From Anaerostipes hadrus ATCC 29173 = JCM 17467 (GTDB lineage Bacteria; Bacillota; Clostridia; Lachnospirales; Lachnospiraceae), in contig NZ_AP028031.1 of NCBI RefSeq assembly GCF_030296915.1, forward strand, positions 2,177,001 to 2,241,000: 64,000 nt of DNA, written 5' to 3'. Below are positions 45,809-55,250 of the stretch, piece after piece. The translations under genes were made by a program, and so were the position numbers. Positions within the stretch are counted from its first letter, which is position 1, and the number at the start of each line of letters is the position of its first letter. Below the pieces are notes generated by a model. That model ran no database searches. It was given only the letters and a program-made list of their open reading frames with translations, and was not told where the DNA came from.

Positions 45809-46741
45809 TTATAATTTCTTGATCTCTACCTGTGGAAGGATGTTTTCTACATCTTCCTTGCGGATATGTCCTGTTTCTGGATTGATTGCATTGGCTGCGG
45901 ATACGGCGATCGCATAGGTCAGGGCATCCTGAATCCCTTTTCCTTGTTTGAATGCGACTGCAAATGCTCCCACCATAGAATCTCCACATCCTACGGTATT
46001 GACTGCTTTTAATTTCGGTGGTTTACCATGGAAGATTCCTTCTTCACATACGACTAAAGCTCCATCTCCACCTAAAGATACAACAACATATTCGATTCCG
46101 TATTTCTCACGCATTTCTTTGGCTGCATCGATCGTCTGATATCTATTTTCGATCTTGATACCAAGTAAAGCTTCTAGTTCTTCGTCATTTGGCTTAACCA
46201 TTGTTGGTCCTGCTTTGATTCCTTCTTTTAAGTAATCTCCACTCGTATCTAAAATGACTTTCTTTCCCTTGTTTTTGATCATTTTAACTAATGTTGCATA
46301 GATGTCTTTTTGAACCCCGGCTGGTATGCTTCCTGATATTGTGATGATATCGCTTTCGTCAACAATTCGGTCAAAATCTTCTAAAAACTGCTGTATTTCT
46401 TCTTCACTGACTGGTGCTCCAGGTTCTAAGTATTCTGTAGACGACTCATCTTCTGCCAAAATGTTGATGCAGCTTCTTGTCTCTGACTGTGTTTTTGTAA
46501 ATCTGCTTGGGATTCCATCTTTCTTTAACATGTCTTCCACATAAGCTCCGTTAAATCCTCCGGCAAATCCTGTTGCTAACACTTCTTCTCCACAAAAATC
46601 TATGATTCTTGATACATTTAATCCTTTTCCGCCTGCAGAATTGACACATTTCTGGACACGTGCAACCGTTCCTGGTACAACAATGCCTTTGATATAGTAT
46701 GCTTTATCTACAGATACATTTAATGTTACCGTTGTAATCAT
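45809..46741 (-). CDS. PfkB-family sugar-phosphate kinase (tagatose-6-phosphate kinase role)
   Basis: 310 residues. N-terminal motif NSAGGKGLNVSRI and C-terminal NTVGCGDSMVGAF, with the catalytic Asp in GCGDS, place it in the 1-phosphofructokinase/LacC group. In this operon, between GatD and GatY functions, it should phosphorylate tagatose-6-phosphate to tagatose-1,6-bisphosphate. A 1-phosphofructokinase role is the alternative. 2 bp downstream of gatD. Confidence 0.88.
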   Translation of the reverse strand: MITTVTLNVSVDKAYYIKGIVVPGTVARVQKCVNSAGGKGLNVSRIIDFCGEEVLATGFAGGFNGAYVEDMLKKDGIPSRFTKTQSETRSCINILAEDESSTEYLEPGAPVSEEEIQQFLEDFDRIVDESDIITISGSIPAGVQKDIYATLVKMIKNKGKKVILDTSGDYLKEGIKAGPTMVKPNDEELEALLGIKIENRYQTIDAAKEMREKYGIEYVVVSLGGDGALVVCEEGIFHGKPPKLKAVNTVGCGDSMVGAFAVAFKQGKGIQDALTYAIAVSAANAINPETGHIRKEDVENILPQVEIKKL

Positions 46742-46743
46742 AA

Positions 46744-47793
46744 TTATGCCTCACTGTCAATTAAAATCTTACCTTTTACAGTTCCTGGTGTTTTGTACAT
46801 TTCGAATGCTTCATCAATCCTGCTTAATGGTATCTTCTTAAAGATTAAAGAATCTTCAAATTTTAACTGTCCTGTCTTGAAATAATGTGCTGTTAAGATC
46901 CATTCTTTTCCTGGAAATGGAGCACTATATGACATCCATGAACCTGTTAATGTAAATTCTTTTCGATTGATGTTTTCCCATTCTTTTACGGAAAAGTTTA
47001 ATTCTCTTGTCGGTGTTCCGATAAAGCATACACTAGCTTTATTTGCAGCCAATTCGAATGCATATTTCATTGTTGTAGTCATTCCAGCTGTTTCATAAAT
47101 ATACCCGAATCCTTTTCCATCTGTTACTGCCATTGCCTGATTCATAAAGTCTTCGTCTAAAGTGTTAATTCCTTCATCTACCCCTAATTTTTTCGCTAAT
47201 TCAAGTCTTTCTGGACTAATATCAAATACAACAACTTTCTTTGCTCCAAAAATCTTTGCCCATTGTGCTGTGAATAATCCGATGGTTCCCCCACCAAGAA
47301 TCGCAACGCATTCTCCTGCATGATAATCCACTCTGTTTAATCCATGAAGTGCGACAGTTGCTGGTTCAAAGAATGCCCCTTGTTCGAAGCTTACTTCATC
47401 TTCGAATTTGACTGCATTCTTTTCTGGAACTGTTACATATTCCGCAAAACTTCCAAATTCTCTAGATCCAATAAAGCTGTAATGCTTACACAAAGAATAA
47501 TTTCCTTTCTGACAATCTTCACATTCCATACATGGTACCAATGGAACCCCGGCAACACGATCACCTTTTTTTAGTGTTGTAACTCCTTCTCCAACTTCTT
47601 CAATCGTACCTGAAAATTCATGTCCTAATACATTAGGGAAGAAATGACATGCATCTCCGTTTACTCGTGGTACGTCTGATCCACAGATTCCTGTATATTT
47701 TACTTTAATTAAAACCTGCCCTTTCTTTGGCTGTGGTTTTTCAATTTCTTCATAACGAATATCATTTTTTGCGTGTACAACTCCTGCTTTCAT
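46744..47793 (-). CDS. gatD: Galactitol-1-phosphate 5-dehydrogenase
   Basis: 349 residues. Medium-chain zinc dehydrogenase: catalytic zinc ligands in GICGSDVPR and GHEFSGTIEEVG, structural zinc Cys cluster CMECEDCQKGNYSLC, NAD-binding GGGTIGLF. GSWMSYSAPFPGKEW is a GatD mark. It oxidises galactitol-1-phosphate to tagatose-6-phosphate. Between gatY and the kinase gene. Confidence 0.92.
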   Translation of the reverse strand: MKAGVVHAKNDIRYEEIEKPQPKKGQVLIKVKYTGICGSDVPRVNGDACHFFPNVLGHEFSGTIEEVGEGVTTLKKGDRVAGVPLVPCMECEDCQKGNYSLCKHYSFIGSREFGSFAEYVTVPEKNAVKFEDEVSFEQGAFFEPATVALHGLNRVDYHAGECVAILGGGTIGLFTAQWAKIFGAKKVVVFDISPERLELAKKLGVDEGINTLDEDFMNQAMAVTDGKGFGYIYETAGMTTTMKYAFELAANKASVCFIGTPTRELNFSVKEWENINRKEFTLTGSWMSYSAPFPGKEWILTAHYFKTGQLKFEDSLIFKKIPLSRIDEAFEMYKTPGTVKGKILIDSEA

Positions 47794-47815
47794 GCTTATT
47801 CTCCTTTCTGATGTA

Positions 47816-48670
47816 TTAGTTTGCTTTTCCTACACTCTTGCATACTTTCATTTTGGACATAACGTATTCTTTGACACATTCTTTTCCTGCTGCATTGTAT
47901 TTCTTAGGGTCAATGACATCTGGATTTTCTTCAAATACTTTTTCAACTCCGTTTGTAAATGCAATTCTTAAATCTGTTGCATAATTTACTTTACAGATTC
48001 CTCGATTTACACACTCTGTAACGGTTGCATCTGGTACACCGCTTGTTCCGTGTAATACTAATGGAATATCAACAACTTTACGAATTTCTGATAATCGATC
48101 TAAGTCAAGTTTTGGTTCTCCTTTGTATACACCGTGCGCTGTTCCGATTGCCACAGCTAAGGATGTAACTCCTGTTTGTTTTACAAATTCGACAGCCTGT
48201 GCTGGATCTGTATATGGGTTGTCATCTCCACCATCTAAGTCATCTTCTTTTCCTCCAACTTTACCAAGTTCTGCTTCAACTGGAATTCCTGATGGTGCAC
48301 ATGCATCTGCAACTGCTTTGGATACTGCAACATTTTCTTCAAAACTTCCGTGAGATCCATCGATCATGATAGATGTGTATCCTGTTCTGTATGCCTGCAT
48401 TGCTAATTCAAAACTGCTTCCATGGTCTAAATGCATGGCTACTGGCACGCTTGCTCTTTCTGCTGCTGCTTTTACATTTGCTAGGAAGAAATCTAATCCT
48501 GCATATTTAACTGTAGATGGTGTTGTCTGCATGATAACTGGAGATTTTAACTCCTCTGCTGCTTCCATAACCGCCATGACCATTTCCATATTCTCTACAT
48601 TGAAAGCCCCAACTGCATAATTTCCTGCCTGGGCATCTAATAACATCTGTTTTGTTGTAACTAAAGGCAT
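47816..48670 (-). CDS. gatY: Class II tagatose/fructose-bisphosphate aldolase
   Basis: 284 residues. Zinc ligands: MHLDHGSS, the His in TAHGVY, and LVLHGTSG. The segment GTAHGVYKGEPKLDLDRL and overall length suit GatY/KbaY. It splits tagatose-1,6-bisphosphate to dihydroxyacetone phosphate and glyceraldehyde-3-phosphate. No gatZ (stabilising subunit) gene is seen, so it may act alone. Fructose-bisphosphate is a possible second substrate. Confidence 0.9.
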   Translation of the reverse strand: MPLVTTKQMLLDAQAGNYAVGAFNVENMEMVMAVMEAAEELKSPVIMQTTPSTVKYAGLDFFLANVKAAAERASVPVAMHLDHGSSFELAMQAYRTGYTSIMIDGSHGSFEENVAVSKAVADACAPSGIPVEAELGKVGGKEDDLDGGDDNPYTDPAQAVEFVKQTGVTSLAVAIGTAHGVYKGEPKLDLDRLSEIRKVVDIPLVLHGTSGVPDATVTECVNRGICKVNYATDLRIAFTNGVEKVFEENPDVIDPKKYNAAGKECVKEYVMSKMKVCKSVGKAN

Positions 48671-48692
48671 CTCTTTTTCCTCCTCTAAAGTT

Positions 48693-48719
48693 CGGGGCAG
48701 ACTTTTTTAAGTCCGCCCG
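48693..48719 (-). other. GC-rich hairpin between gatC and gatY
   Basis: Stem CGGGCGGACTT with CGGGGCAGACTT-type partner, one mismatch, short loop, no T-run. It may stabilise the upstream or downstream mRNA part. Confidence 0.55.
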
Positions 48720-48758
48720 TTCATATATTTACACTTTTATATCATTGTTTGCTTGTTT

Positions 48759-50123
48759 TTAATATTCGCTTTCTTTTAAAGCTGCTGCTCTCTGTTTAGA
48801 TCCACGAACTGTAAAGATCATGCAAATCACATAAATGATTCCGATAATTACCAGTCCTTTGATGTTCTGCTGTGTCACGATCTGTGTATACAGATATGTG
48901 ATTGGACTTCCACCCTGATCAAGTGCTGCTACCTGTGAAGCTCCGTTTGTTAGGTTTACAGATTTCGCTAATGCTGTTGTCCAAGGGATTGCCTGACTTG
49001 CGATCCAGATGGTTGTGAACATGATCACACATCCTGAAATCAATGATCTGAATAAATTTCCTCTATGTACTGCTACTGCGATACCAATGAAGAATCCGAT
49101 TGTTGCTAAATCACCAAATGGAAGGATTGTATTTCCTGGCACGATGATCGCGATCAAGATTGTTAATGGAATGAAGATCAGTCCAACTGTTACGACTTCT
49201 GAATCTCCAAGGATGATTGCTGGGTCAAGTCCGATATAAAATTCAGCTTCTCCAGACTGAGATTTCTTTGTTAAGATTTCTTTCATTCTTTCTGATAATG
49301 GCATTAATCCGTCCATGATACATTTTGTGATCTTAGGCATTAATACCATAACGGCTGACATCTTGATACCTAGCTGGAATGCTGCTGAGAAATCATATCC
49401 AGCTAAGGCTCCTACGATTGCACCAAGGATACCACCGATAACGATAGGCTCTGCTAATACTCCAACTTTTTCCTGTAAATTATCGATTGAAAAATCAATT
49501 TTATTTAATCCAGGAATCTTCTCAATAATTGCATCAATTGCAAATGCAAATGGTGCCATCCATGTTCCTGTTCCATGAGGTACAGTGATTCCGTCTAATT
49601 CAAAGTAATCTTCCATTAATGGCGCATAAAGATCACCAAATTTATAAGCAATGATAGCATGAACAACAACTCCACCAATACCGATCGCAAAGTTTCCTGT
49701 GACTGCATATGCGATCGCTCCTGTAAATGTCATATGCCAGATATTCCAAATATCAATATTAACTGTTTTTGTAAGTTTTAATACTAACATGATAATGTTG
49801 ACTAAGATCGCGACTGGAATCGCAACAGTTGCGATACTTGATGCCCATGTGATTGGGGACATTCCTGGCCATCCAAGGTCTACAACACTCATGCTTAATC
49901 CAAAGTTTTTAGACATCTGCTGTGCAGCTGGTCCAAGGTTCGCGTTCATCATGTCTACGATCAGTCCTAATCCTACAAAACCCACACCAACCATCAAACC
50001 TGCACGAACCGCTTTACCAATTTTTACTCCTACGATAATACTTAAGATCGCAATTACAAGTGGAAGCATTGCGGACGCTCCCATATCAATGATGTAATTG
50101 ATCATATCTCCAAAAATTCCCAT
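48759..50123 (-). CDS. gatC: PTS galactitol transporter subunit IIC
   Basis: 454 residues, about 10-12 membrane segments. YIIDMGASAMLPLVIAIL, GLIVDMMNANLGPAAQQM and LDPAIILGDSEVVTVGLIFIPL are typical of GatC. It forms the membrane channel and receives phosphate from IIB. Separated from gatB by 151 bp containing a terminator-like hairpin. Confidence 0.94.
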   Translation of the reverse strand: MGIFGDMINYIIDMGASAMLPLVIAILSIIVGVKIGKAVRAGLMVGVGFVGLGLIVDMMNANLGPAAQQMSKNFGLSMSVVDLGWPGMSPITWASSIATVAIPVAILVNIIMLVLKLTKTVNIDIWNIWHMTFTGAIAYAVTGNFAIGIGGVVVHAIIAYKFGDLYAPLMEDYFELDGITVPHGTGTWMAPFAFAIDAIIEKIPGLNKIDFSIDNLQEKVGVLAEPIVIGGILGAIVGALAGYDFSAAFQLGIKMSAVMVLMPKITKCIMDGLMPLSERMKEILTKKSQSGEAEFYIGLDPAIILGDSEVVTVGLIFIPLTILIAIIVPGNTILPFGDLATIGFFIGIAVAVHRGNLFRSLISGCVIMFTTIWIASQAIPWTTALAKSVNLTNGASQVAALDQGGSPITYLYTQIVTQQNIKGLVIIGIIYVICMIFTVRGSKQRAAALKESEY

Positions 50124-50177
50124 GTTTGTCTCTCCCTTTTTTTTGATTTTATTCTATATTTTTACATATATCTTTAT

Positions 50178-50246
50178 AAAAAAACCATTTTAAAATAAAC
50201 GTTTCAAATAAATTTTATATTCATTTCTTATGTCTTTTTAAAATGG
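50178..50246 (-). terminator. Intra-operon hairpin between gatB and gatC
   Basis: Minus-strand stem ACCATTTTAAAA/TTTTAAAATGGT with a loop of about 39 bases, followed by TTTTTTTAT. It looks like a partial terminator or processing site. Confidence 0.65.
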
Positions 50247-50274
50247 TCTCTTACGTCTAGTCTTTTCTTTCATC

Positions 50275-50553
50275 TTACTTATTTAATACTTCAAGAATCT
50301 TAGCTTTTGTCTTATCTACACCTAATCCTGATACAAATGGCATTCCTGTAATAAGAGGTACTCCAAAGTCTCTTTTTACCTTTGATGTTGTCACGATCAG
50401 ATCTGCTGGAAGATTAGATGCGATCTCTGAAATTCTTACCTGTGCGATTTCGATATCAATGTTATTTTCTTTTGCTAATTCTACGATTGCGTTTGCTGCG
50501 ATTGTTGATGTTGCGACTGCTCCTCCACATGCTACGATTACTTTCTTCTTCAT
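50275..50553 (-). CDS. gatB: PTS galactitol transporter subunit IIB
   Basis: 92 residues, with the active-site Cys in VACGGAVATST. A small cytoplasmic phospho-carrier between IIA and IIC. Starts 2 bp after the gatA stop. Confidence 0.94.
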   Translation of the reverse strand: MKKKVIVACGGAVATSTIAANAIVELAKENNIDIEIAQVRISEIASNLPADLIVTTSKVKRDFGVPLITGMPFVSGLGVDKTKAKILEVLNK

Positions 50554-50555
50554 AA

Positions 50556-51017
50556 TTATATATTCTCCTTTTCTTTGATGATTTCGATGATTTCTTTTGC
50601 GTCTTTTGCTTTGATTAATTTCTTTAATACTTCCTGATCCTGAAGGACTGCCAAGATTGCCTGTAATAATTCAAGATGTCCTTTCTCATCAACTGCCAGC
50701 ATGAAAATGACTTGTGCATTTACATATTCATCATCCGTTCCCATCTCTACAAATTCGACTGGTTGTTTTAATGTTGCGATTGCAATTCCTTTTTTGTTTA
50801 CATGGCTTACGTCTGTATGTGGAATTGCGACTCCTTTTTCTCCTGTATTGATTCCTGTTGGAAATTCAGCTTCACGATCTTTTAAAGCCTGCACATAACT
50901 TTCTTTGCAATACCCTTGTTTTACAAGTTTTCCTCCGAGTGCTTCAAAAATGTCATCGCTTGATTTTGCTTCGAGTCCCGGTATGATCAGTTCTTCCTTC
51001 AGCTTTTCCCAAACCAT
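50556..51017 (-). CDS. gatA: PTS galactitol transporter subunit IIA
   Basis: 153 residues, PTS_EIIA_2 (mannitol/fructose type). The phospho-His is in VAIPHTDVSH. It receives phosphate from HPr and hands it to GatB. First gene of gatABC-gatY-gatD-pfkB-epimerase. Confidence 0.93.
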   Translation of the reverse strand: MVWEKLKEELIIPGLEAKSSDDIFEALGGKLVKQGYCKESYVQALKDREAEFPTGINTGEKGVAIPHTDVSHVNKKGIAIATLKQPVEFVEMGTDDEYVNAQVIFMLAVDEKGHLELLQAILAVLQDQEVLKKLIKAKDAKEIIEIIKEKENI

Positions 51018-51095
51018 TTTTGTGACTCCTCCTTTTTTCTCTTTTCTACTCTATTTTTTGTTACTTTGAAGTGACGTCCTTTCGATGGTTTTATT

Positions 51096-51126
51096 ATATT
51101 ATGGTTGCAAAGAAAAAAACAGTCAA
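51096..51126 (-). promoter_or_regulatory. Candidate promoter of the gat operon
   Basis: Minus-strand TTGACT (51121-51126) and TAATAT (51096-51101), a 19-bp spacer, so probably activator-dependent. Confidence 0.4.
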
Positions 51127-51162
51127 AAGACTTTCCTTGATTTTTGCAAAAATATAAACAGA

Positions 51163-51197
51163 TTGAAAACTTTTCAAAAATCTGTGAAAGGTTTTCA
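51163..51197 (-). promoter_or_regulatory. Twin operator-like palindromes upstream of gatA
   Basis: TTGAAAACTTTTCAA (51163-51177) and TGAAAGGTTTTCAA (51184-51197), two near-palindromes 21 bp apart, upstream of the gat promoter and also behind the regulator gene. They resemble cre-like sites loosely and may bind CcpA or the PRD regulator; they can also pair as a hairpin after the regulator gene. Confidence 0.45.
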
Positions 51198-51232
51198 ACC
51201 TGCTTTACTTTCTTCTATAACAATGTATCTTA

Positions 51233-53329
51233 TTATTTGATACGTATCTCGTATTTCCTTATCGTATCTGCGGCCTCTTCTGGTGTCTTCGCTGCTGCAA
51301 GTTCTTCCTTAAACCCACGATTTGTCAGCATATTGACCAAATGAAAGAAGGCTTTCATATGCTTTTTATGATCTTCTGTGCTCATGCAGCAGAAAAATCT
51401 TACCTTAGCGATCTCTCCGTCAATATCTTCGATCGTAACAGGTTCTTTTAAGCGGATCAAGTTCATTCCAACTTCATTGCATCCTCTGTCAAATCCTTCA
51501 TGTGGTAATGCAAATTCTGGAGAGATTATAATGTAGGCACCATTCTCCTTTACATTGTCGATCATGGCATCAATATATTTATCTTCTATCTTGCCTTGAT
51601 CTAATAATGGCTGTGCTGATCTGATAATCGCATCTCTCCAATCACTACATTCTATGTCTAGCTGAATATCGGCTGCTGTTAATAATTCACATAAAAATGG
51701 TTCCTGTATCTCTACTTCAATCCCAAAGAATTCCTGTACTTTTCTTGTTACTTGATTCATCAATGAAGGATCTTTGATAATCTGACTTAATTCATCGATC
51801 AATTTCTGTGCATCTTTTTGTGGCAATGCAACTCTTTCCTGAATCGGAATTGGTTCAATCTTATGTTTTTCCTGAATCTCTTCAATCTTTCCATTTACTC
51901 TTAAATAATCTTCATCAGAAAATACCGGAGATACAAGAATGTATTCCCCTTCATAGTCTCTTAATGGAATTGTTGATATCACGAGATCAATATTCTGATA
52001 CTTCTCATTATCCAGTAAATGTGCTGAAACTACATCTACCACATGAAAATCAAAACGATTCCTCATCTTGGCAAGAAGCAGCTGCGAAGTTCCGATTCCT
52101 CCGCCACATACGATCAGCACACGGAATTCCACTTCTTTTTTCTTTCTGCGCTCTAGCGCTGCACAAATATGAATTACAATATAGTCAATCTCAATCTCAG
52201 ATATCTCTCGATCCATAAAATTACTTAGCATATCTTTATACTTTTGAACAACTTCTAAGACCTTAGGATTCTTTTCCACATATTGTTTTAGAAAATCATC
52301 CCTCTGTGTTACATTAAAGGAACGCATAATGATAGATTCTAAATGATCTGTCAGATTCTCATAAAACGCAAAATCTCTATTTAAGTTTACACCAAGATCT
52401 TTTGAAATATGTTCAATAAATTTTCTTGTAACCAGTTGAAGTCCTATAATCTTTTGTTCTCTTCGCTGTCTTTTTACATAGCTCATACTATCCAGCACAC
52501 CACATAAGAAATCCACTTCGCCTTTGGCATCTTCTAAATCCCAATACTGACAGATGTATTTTTGAATATCTTTCGCCATTGCATATTTGCTTTTGTTCCC
52601 TTCAATTGGTTCTGTCATTACATTTCCATTGCGAATTCTTTCAATGGAAAGCATCAGATATTGAAGTAAATAGTCAAAAGAATCATCCGTCATAAATCTT
52701 CCATAGGCATGTTCCTGTTCATTGATGATCTTTTGAAGATTCCTTCGTTCATCTTCACTCATCTTAATTTCCATATTCAGACCTTTAAAAAAACTCCGGA
52801 TTGTTGAATTTTCTTTAATTCCATTAGAACCTACAGACATTAATCTTAATAAGAATAAACGTTTATCTCCTTCTAATCCTTCAAGTCTTAATCCTTTATT
52901 TGAATGTGAGATTACTTTTAATTTTCCTGATTCCAACATTCTTTTGACTTCATCCAGATCATTAATGATCGTAGCACGGCTTACATATAATATATCTGCG
53001 ATTTGTGATAATGTAATATGATCTTTCGTATTGATCAAAATTGCTGCTGCAAGCATTCTTCGTTCTTCTTTTGATAGTTTGTATGTATAAAAATCTTCCT
53101 GCTGTGTTGTCTCTCTCGCCTGACTTATATCTTCTTCCATCACGATTAAGCCGTTACTTCCAAAACGGATCGGTTTGATCTCTTGTTCTTTGAGGTAGTC
53201 ATTGATATCTTTAATATCATTACGAATCGTGCGTTCTGAAACCTCAAATTTTGCTGCTAGTGTTGAAATCGTGTGATCATTTTCTCTTCGGCCTAACAAA
53301 TCTAATATTTCTTTTGATCGCTTTTTCAT
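51233..53329 (-). CDS. PRD-containing transcriptional activator of the gat operon
   Basis: 698 residues, MtlR/BglG-like. N-terminal helix-turn-helix (about 1-60, TISTLAAKFEVSERTIRNDI) plus a second HTH (about 95-150), two PTS regulation domains (about 185-400), an EIIB-like domain with VCGGGIGTSQLL (about 405-490) and an EIIA-like domain with ALPHEGFDRG (about 550-695). Phosphorylation by PTS proteins would tune its activity to galactitol and catabolite state. Transcribed in the same direction just before gatA. Confidence 0.92.
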   Translation of the reverse strand: MKKRSKEILDLLGRRENDHTISTLAAKFEVSERTIRNDIKDINDYLKEQEIKPIRFGSNGLIVMEEDISQARETTQQEDFYTYKLSKEERRMLAAAILINTKDHITLSQIADILYVSRATIINDLDEVKRMLESGKLKVISHSNKGLRLEGLEGDKRLFLLRLMSVGSNGIKENSTIRSFFKGLNMEIKMSEDERRNLQKIINEQEHAYGRFMTDDSFDYLLQYLMLSIERIRNGNVMTEPIEGNKSKYAMAKDIQKYICQYWDLEDAKGEVDFLCGVLDSMSYVKRQRREQKIIGLQLVTRKFIEHISKDLGVNLNRDFAFYENLTDHLESIIMRSFNVTQRDDFLKQYVEKNPKVLEVVQKYKDMLSNFMDREISEIEIDYIVIHICAALERRKKKEVEFRVLIVCGGGIGTSQLLLAKMRNRFDFHVVDVVSAHLLDNEKYQNIDLVISTIPLRDYEGEYILVSPVFSDEDYLRVNGKIEEIQEKHKIEPIPIQERVALPQKDAQKLIDELSQIIKDPSLMNQVTRKVQEFFGIEVEIQEPFLCELLTAADIQLDIECSDWRDAIIRSAQPLLDQGKIEDKYIDAMIDNVKENGAYIIISPEFALPHEGFDRGCNEVGMNLIRLKEPVTIEDIDGEIAKVRFFCCMSTEDHKKHMKAFFHLVNMLTNRGFKEELAAAKTPEEAADTIRKYEIRIK

Positions 53330-53346
53330 ATGATTTTGCCTCCTGT

Positions 53347-53386
53347 GTAATGTATATATTATAATACATTACGCAAGAGGCTTCAA
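53347..53386 (-). promoter_or_regulatory. Promoter of the PRD regulator with inverted repeat over -10
   Basis: Minus-strand TTGAAG (53381-53386), 17-bp spacer, TATAAT (53358-53363). GTAATGTAT-N8-ATACATTAC (53347-53372) flanks the -10 and could be an autoregulatory operator. Confidence 0.65.
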
Positions 53387-53392
53387 AATATT

Positions 53393-54556
53393 TTATAAAT
53401 TCAACGCTTCGATTGGTTTTAAATTCGCTGCCTTATTAGCAGGATATAATCCAAACACGATTCCAAGTATCGCTGAAAATGCTAATGCGATCAGACTAAT
53501 TCCTGCTGATATCGTATAATCTGCTGACATTAACTGATTCATTCCAAAAATGGTTGCTGCACTTAATGCGATTCCGATCACACCTCCCATACAGGACAGA
53601 ACGGTTGACTCGATCATAAATTGAGCCAGGATATCTTTCTTCTTCGCCCCGATGGCTTTTCGGATTCCGATCTCTTTTGTTCGTTCTGTAACGGACACAA
53701 GCATGATGTTCATGATTCCGATCCCACCTACCAGAAGTGAGATTCCTGCGATTCCTCCGATCATATATGTCATGGAGTTTGTAACGTCGCTGACGCTGTC
53801 TGCGATATCAGACTGATTTGTGATCGTATAGGAATCTTCATCTCCTGTTTTTTCTAACAGGAAGCTATCTACTGCACTTTCTGCCATGTTAAGCATTCCT
53901 TCATTTGTTGCAGATACATAAAAACTGCTGATCGTGCTGTTTTGCATGATCCTTTGTGCTGTTGTAAATGGAGTATAGATTACTGAATCGTTGGAGTCTC
54001 TCTGAGATGATCCATCTTCTTCTAAGACTCCTATGATCTTGAAGTTTCTTCCTGAGATTCGGATTGTTTCTCCTTCTACATCGGTATGTCCAAATAAGTC
54101 TTTGGCTGCTGTGACTCCAATGAGGCAGACTTGCAGCCGGTTATCATTATCTACATCTAAGATATAACGTCCTTTTTGTACACTGATATTTTGAATATCT
54201 TCGTATTCCTCTGTAATTCCTTTTAATGTTACACTGGATGAATTTCCAGATGCTTTTGCTGTAGAGCTTCCTGAAATGATCGGTGATACACTCTCGATTG
54301 CTGGGTTATTTTCAAGGCTTTTAATGTCACTGGTTGTGATCTTATTGCTTCTTCTGCTTGTTACCGTTGCTGAGATCACATTGCCGCCTAATTGTGATAA
54401 TGTGTCACTGACGTTATTTGTCGTACTTTGTACAATCGATACAAGAACTGTAACACTCATCACACCGATAATGATTCCAAGCATGGTTAAGAATGATCTT
54501 AATTTTGTTGAACATATAGAAGCAAATGCCATTTTAATTGCTTGTGTGATCTTCAT
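53393..54556 (-). CDS. MacB-like ABC transporter permease
   Basis: 387 residues from ATG 54554-54556, eleven bases after AGGAGG; GTG at 54568 overlaps the site. FtsX-type: one N-terminal helix (about 15-40), a large extracytoplasmic MacB_PCD domain (about 45-250), three C-terminal helices ending in FGLYPANKAANLKPIEAL. It works with the ATPase and the adaptor upstream as an exporter, probably of peptides or antibiotics. Substrate unknown. Confidence 0.92.
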   Translation of the reverse strand: MKITQAIKMAFASICSTKLRSFLTMLGIIIGVMSVTVLVSIVQSTTNNVSDTLSQLGGNVISATVTSRRSNKITTSDIKSLENNPAIESVSPIISGSSTAKASGNSSSVTLKGITEEYEDIQNISVQKGRYILDVDNDNRLQVCLIGVTAAKDLFGHTDVEGETIRISGRNFKIIGVLEEDGSSQRDSNDSVIYTPFTTAQRIMQNSTISSFYVSATNEGMLNMAESAVDSFLLEKTGDEDSYTITNQSDIADSVSDVTNSMTYMIGGIAGISLLVGGIGIMNIMLVSVTERTKEIGIRKAIGAKKKDILAQFMIESTVLSCMGGVIGIALSAATIFGMNQLMSADYTISAGISLIALAFSAILGIVFGLYPANKAANLKPIEALNL

Positions 54557-55238
54557 ATTCTGCCTCACCTCCTGAATCTTTTATGATCTTTCCATCGCTG
54601 ATTTGTAGCTGTCGCGGTGCTTCCATTGCCACATTGTTGTCATGTGTGATCAATACGATCGTATTTCCTTCTTCATAAAGGTTATGCAGCAACATCATGA
54701 TCTCTTTTCCTGATCTGGAATCTAAATTTCCTGTCGGTTCGTCGGCAAGGATCAGGGATGGCTCTCCGACTAACGCTCTTGCGATCGCGACCCTTTGCTG
54801 CTGTCCTCCGGAAAGCTGATTAGGTTTGTGGTTCATTCGTTTTTCCAAACCAACTGCTTTTAATGCCTTTACTGCTTTTTCTCTTCGCTTCTTTGTCGGC
54901 ATTCCCTGATAGATCAGCGGAAGTTCTACATTCTCCAGTGCGGAGAGTTTTGGTAGCAGATGGAACTGTTGAAAGATAAATCCAATCTTTTTATTGCGGA
55001 TCACTGATAATTCTTTTTCTTTACATTTTAAAATATCTGTTCCATCCAGTGTTATTTCTCCAGAATCCGGGCGGTCAAGGCATCCAAGCATATTCATAAA
55101 TGTTGATTTTCCGCTTCCTGACTGCCCGATGATTGCCACAAATTCGTGCTCTTTGATCGAAAGTGACACATCATCCAATGCATGAACTTCTTCTCCACCA
55201 AGAAAATAAGTTTTCTTTAGATTTTTTACGGATATCAT
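54534..55238 (-). CDS. MacB-like ABC transporter ATP-binding protein
   Basis: 234 residues from ATG 55236-55238, eight bases after AGGAGG. Walker [10 protein letters not shown], signature LSGGQQQR, Walker [13 protein letters not shown], His in LITHD. LolD/MacB-N class. Its end overlaps the permease gene start by 23 bp, so coupling is tight. Confidence 0.94.
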   Translation of the reverse strand: MISVKNLKKTYFLGGEEVHALDDVSLSIKEHEFVAIIGQSGSGKSTFMNMLGCLDRPDSGEITLDGTDILKCKEKELSVIRNKKIGFIFQQFHLLPKLSALENVELPLIYQGMPTKKRREKAVKALKAVGLEKRMNHKPNQLSGGQQQRVAIARALVGEPSLILADEPTGNLDSRSGKEIMMLLHNLYEEGNTIVLITHDNNVAMEAPRQLQISDGKIIKDSGGEAEYEDHTSN

Positions 55239-55250
55239 AATGATCACCTC

